Of a stretch of DNA of 64,000 bases, positions 62,801-64,000 are shown piece after piece. The first letter of the stretch is position 1; each line of letters opens with the position of its first letter. The stretch comes from Zonotrichia leucophrys gambelii (taxonomy: Eukaryota; Chordata; Aves; Passeriformes; Passerellidae), in assembly GCF_028769735.1 (NCBI RefSeq), contig NC_088170.1, positions 59,367,585 through 59,431,584 of the forward strand, written 5' to 3'. A program made the position numbers and the translations under genes. The notes below the pieces were generated by a model. That model did not search any database and was not told the DNA's origin. It was given only the letters and a program-made list of their open reading frames with translations.

Positions 62801-64000
62801 ATTTATTTAGTTGGAACTTCCGTGTTCATAGTGAATTAATTTGTCATCTGATTTTTGTCAAAGACAAAAATTGATAATGTACTGGAAAAGGATTTGGTAA
62901 AAGTTTTAATGGAAAATGGGGAGAAGTGAAATATTTGAAATACATTACTGTTATTTTCAAATCATAGTTCTTATTTTTGTTTTGGGAAAGTATCTTAATT
63001 GTGAAACTGACTGAAAAAAAAGAAGTTACATGCATAATCAGAAAATGGAATGAGACTTTTCTGCTTGAACAAAAGTCTTTATCTAATTTTTTTTGGGTTC
63101 ATTGAAGATTTTCATATTGACCTAACTGATATTTTAATTTATTTTTTTGTGTCAGATCCCGCAGTATTTCTTTTATGGTGGCCCAAGCTGATCTCTTTTC
63201 CCTTCTTTTTCTTTTCATTTTGATCACTGAACCAAAAATCAAACAGTCCTACTTCTGACAAGTTGACCATTTAATTTCCGGCCACTGCACTGATCTGATT
63301 CAGACCACTCCTTGTGTTTGTTCCCAAAACAAATTGCAGAATCATAATTCACTCTTTAAGGTAGAGAGGGCAGCTGGTAACAATACTAACATTTCCAAGG
63401 TAACAAAATAATGTTTTCGATAATGCTGCTTGTGGTTGCTGTGTGGCTACTAATGTGTAAGTTGACCACATTTTCCTTTACATCTAGTAATTTTTCAGTT
63501 TTATTTTTCAGCAGAAATATTTTCTTAGTTGCAGTATTTGGTAAAAAAGGCTCAGAGAAGATCTCTCGCTTTCTTCTGCAGCAGTGTAATGTCTTATACT
63601 TAAAGGGTACTTCTGCTTCTGATCTGGAAAACCTGTTGCAGGGCATCTACACAATTGTGGTTCATTGAACTAGACAAAGAGACATTCATGTCTTTAAAAT
63701 GATCTCTTTTCTTCACACAATAATATTTACAGGCTGTCCACCTCAAACAGAAATGAACTGCTGAGAGCAGATGTAGAAAATGCATTTGAGAGACGCAGGT
63801 TTATTTCCTTCAGGGAAGTGATCCCTGCGTTCTTTATTGCCCTACTTTTCCTTCAACGTGTAGTTAATGCAGTTGTGAAGCACAAAGGAGTTTGAGCAGA
63901 GCTGTGATGCTTGCAGGGTTTGCCTCAACCAGCAGACATGAGAGGTGTGGGTTTGGCTGGAGCTGGCAGCACCGGTCCCTCCCCAGCCTCAGGCAGCCCG

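Larger units (their letters stand above)
51016..64000 (+). other. RELN: RELN intron 1 (5' part)
   Basis: The intron begins GTAGGT at 51016 and runs past the window end. Long first introns are normal for RELN. I looked for exon 2 (expected to open with the TISTSTFFDG-type peptide) and did not find it. The first 0.5 kb is CpG island, a second GC-rich patch lies at 52.7-53.2 kb, and the rest is AT-rich to mixed. The repeats inside are listed separately. Stretches between them (51.5-52.7, 53.55-55.8, 55.9-57.35, 58.0-60.28, 60.35-62.1 and 62.8-64 kb) show nothing else that I can support. Confidence 0.9.

Overview
The window looks like nuclear DNA of a bird, most likely a songbird. CR1-type LINE fragments occur in both orientations, two solo retroviral LTRs of avian type are present, and most of the sequence is AT-rich non-coding DNA around one very GC-rich CpG island. 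Two protein-coding genes are recognisable, both on the + strand: the 3' end of ORC5 (origin recognition complex subunit 5) and the first exon of RELN (reelin). They lie tail to head, which agrees with the ORC5-RELN order I know from human chromosome 7q22. The species assignment is inference; the two gene calls rest on direct translation.

Layout. Bases 1-16412 are ORC5 intron with two CR1 fragments. The last two ORC5 coding exons are 16413-16525 and 20118-20163, separated by a 3.6 kb intron. The 3' UTR runs to a poly(A) signal at 20642. From about 20.7 to 49.8 kb is a roughly 30 kb intergenic desert. It holds a + strand solo LTR near 23.57-24.20 kb, a minus-strand CR1 near 29.8-30.2 kb, a minus-strand solo LTR near 34.2-34.6 kb, and a 640 bp CA/CACACT microsatellite block at 42.9-43.56 kb followed by a small CpG-rich patch. 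At 49.8-50.4 kb a purine-rich CAGGGG minisatellite leads into the RELN CpG island. RELN exon 1 follows: ATG at 50787, splice donor after 51015. Everything from 51016 to 64000 is RELN intron 1. It carries a GC-rich minisatellite, short tandem duplications, a large near-perfect inverted repeat (two 160 bp arms) and a long CR1 3' end.

Function. ORC5 is a housekeeping DNA replication factor. RELN encodes a secreted extracellular glycoprotein that guides neuronal migration. The two are neighbours by conserved synteny, and nothing here suggests co-function. The long open frames at 42.9-44 kb and 49.7-51.5 kb come from stop-poor repeats or GC-rich DNA and are not called as genes. I found no RNA gene, CRISPR array or intact mobile element, and no convincing undescribed system. 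The most unusual structures are the RELN intron 1 inverted repeat and the layered repeats and overlapping upstream ORF around RELN exon 1.
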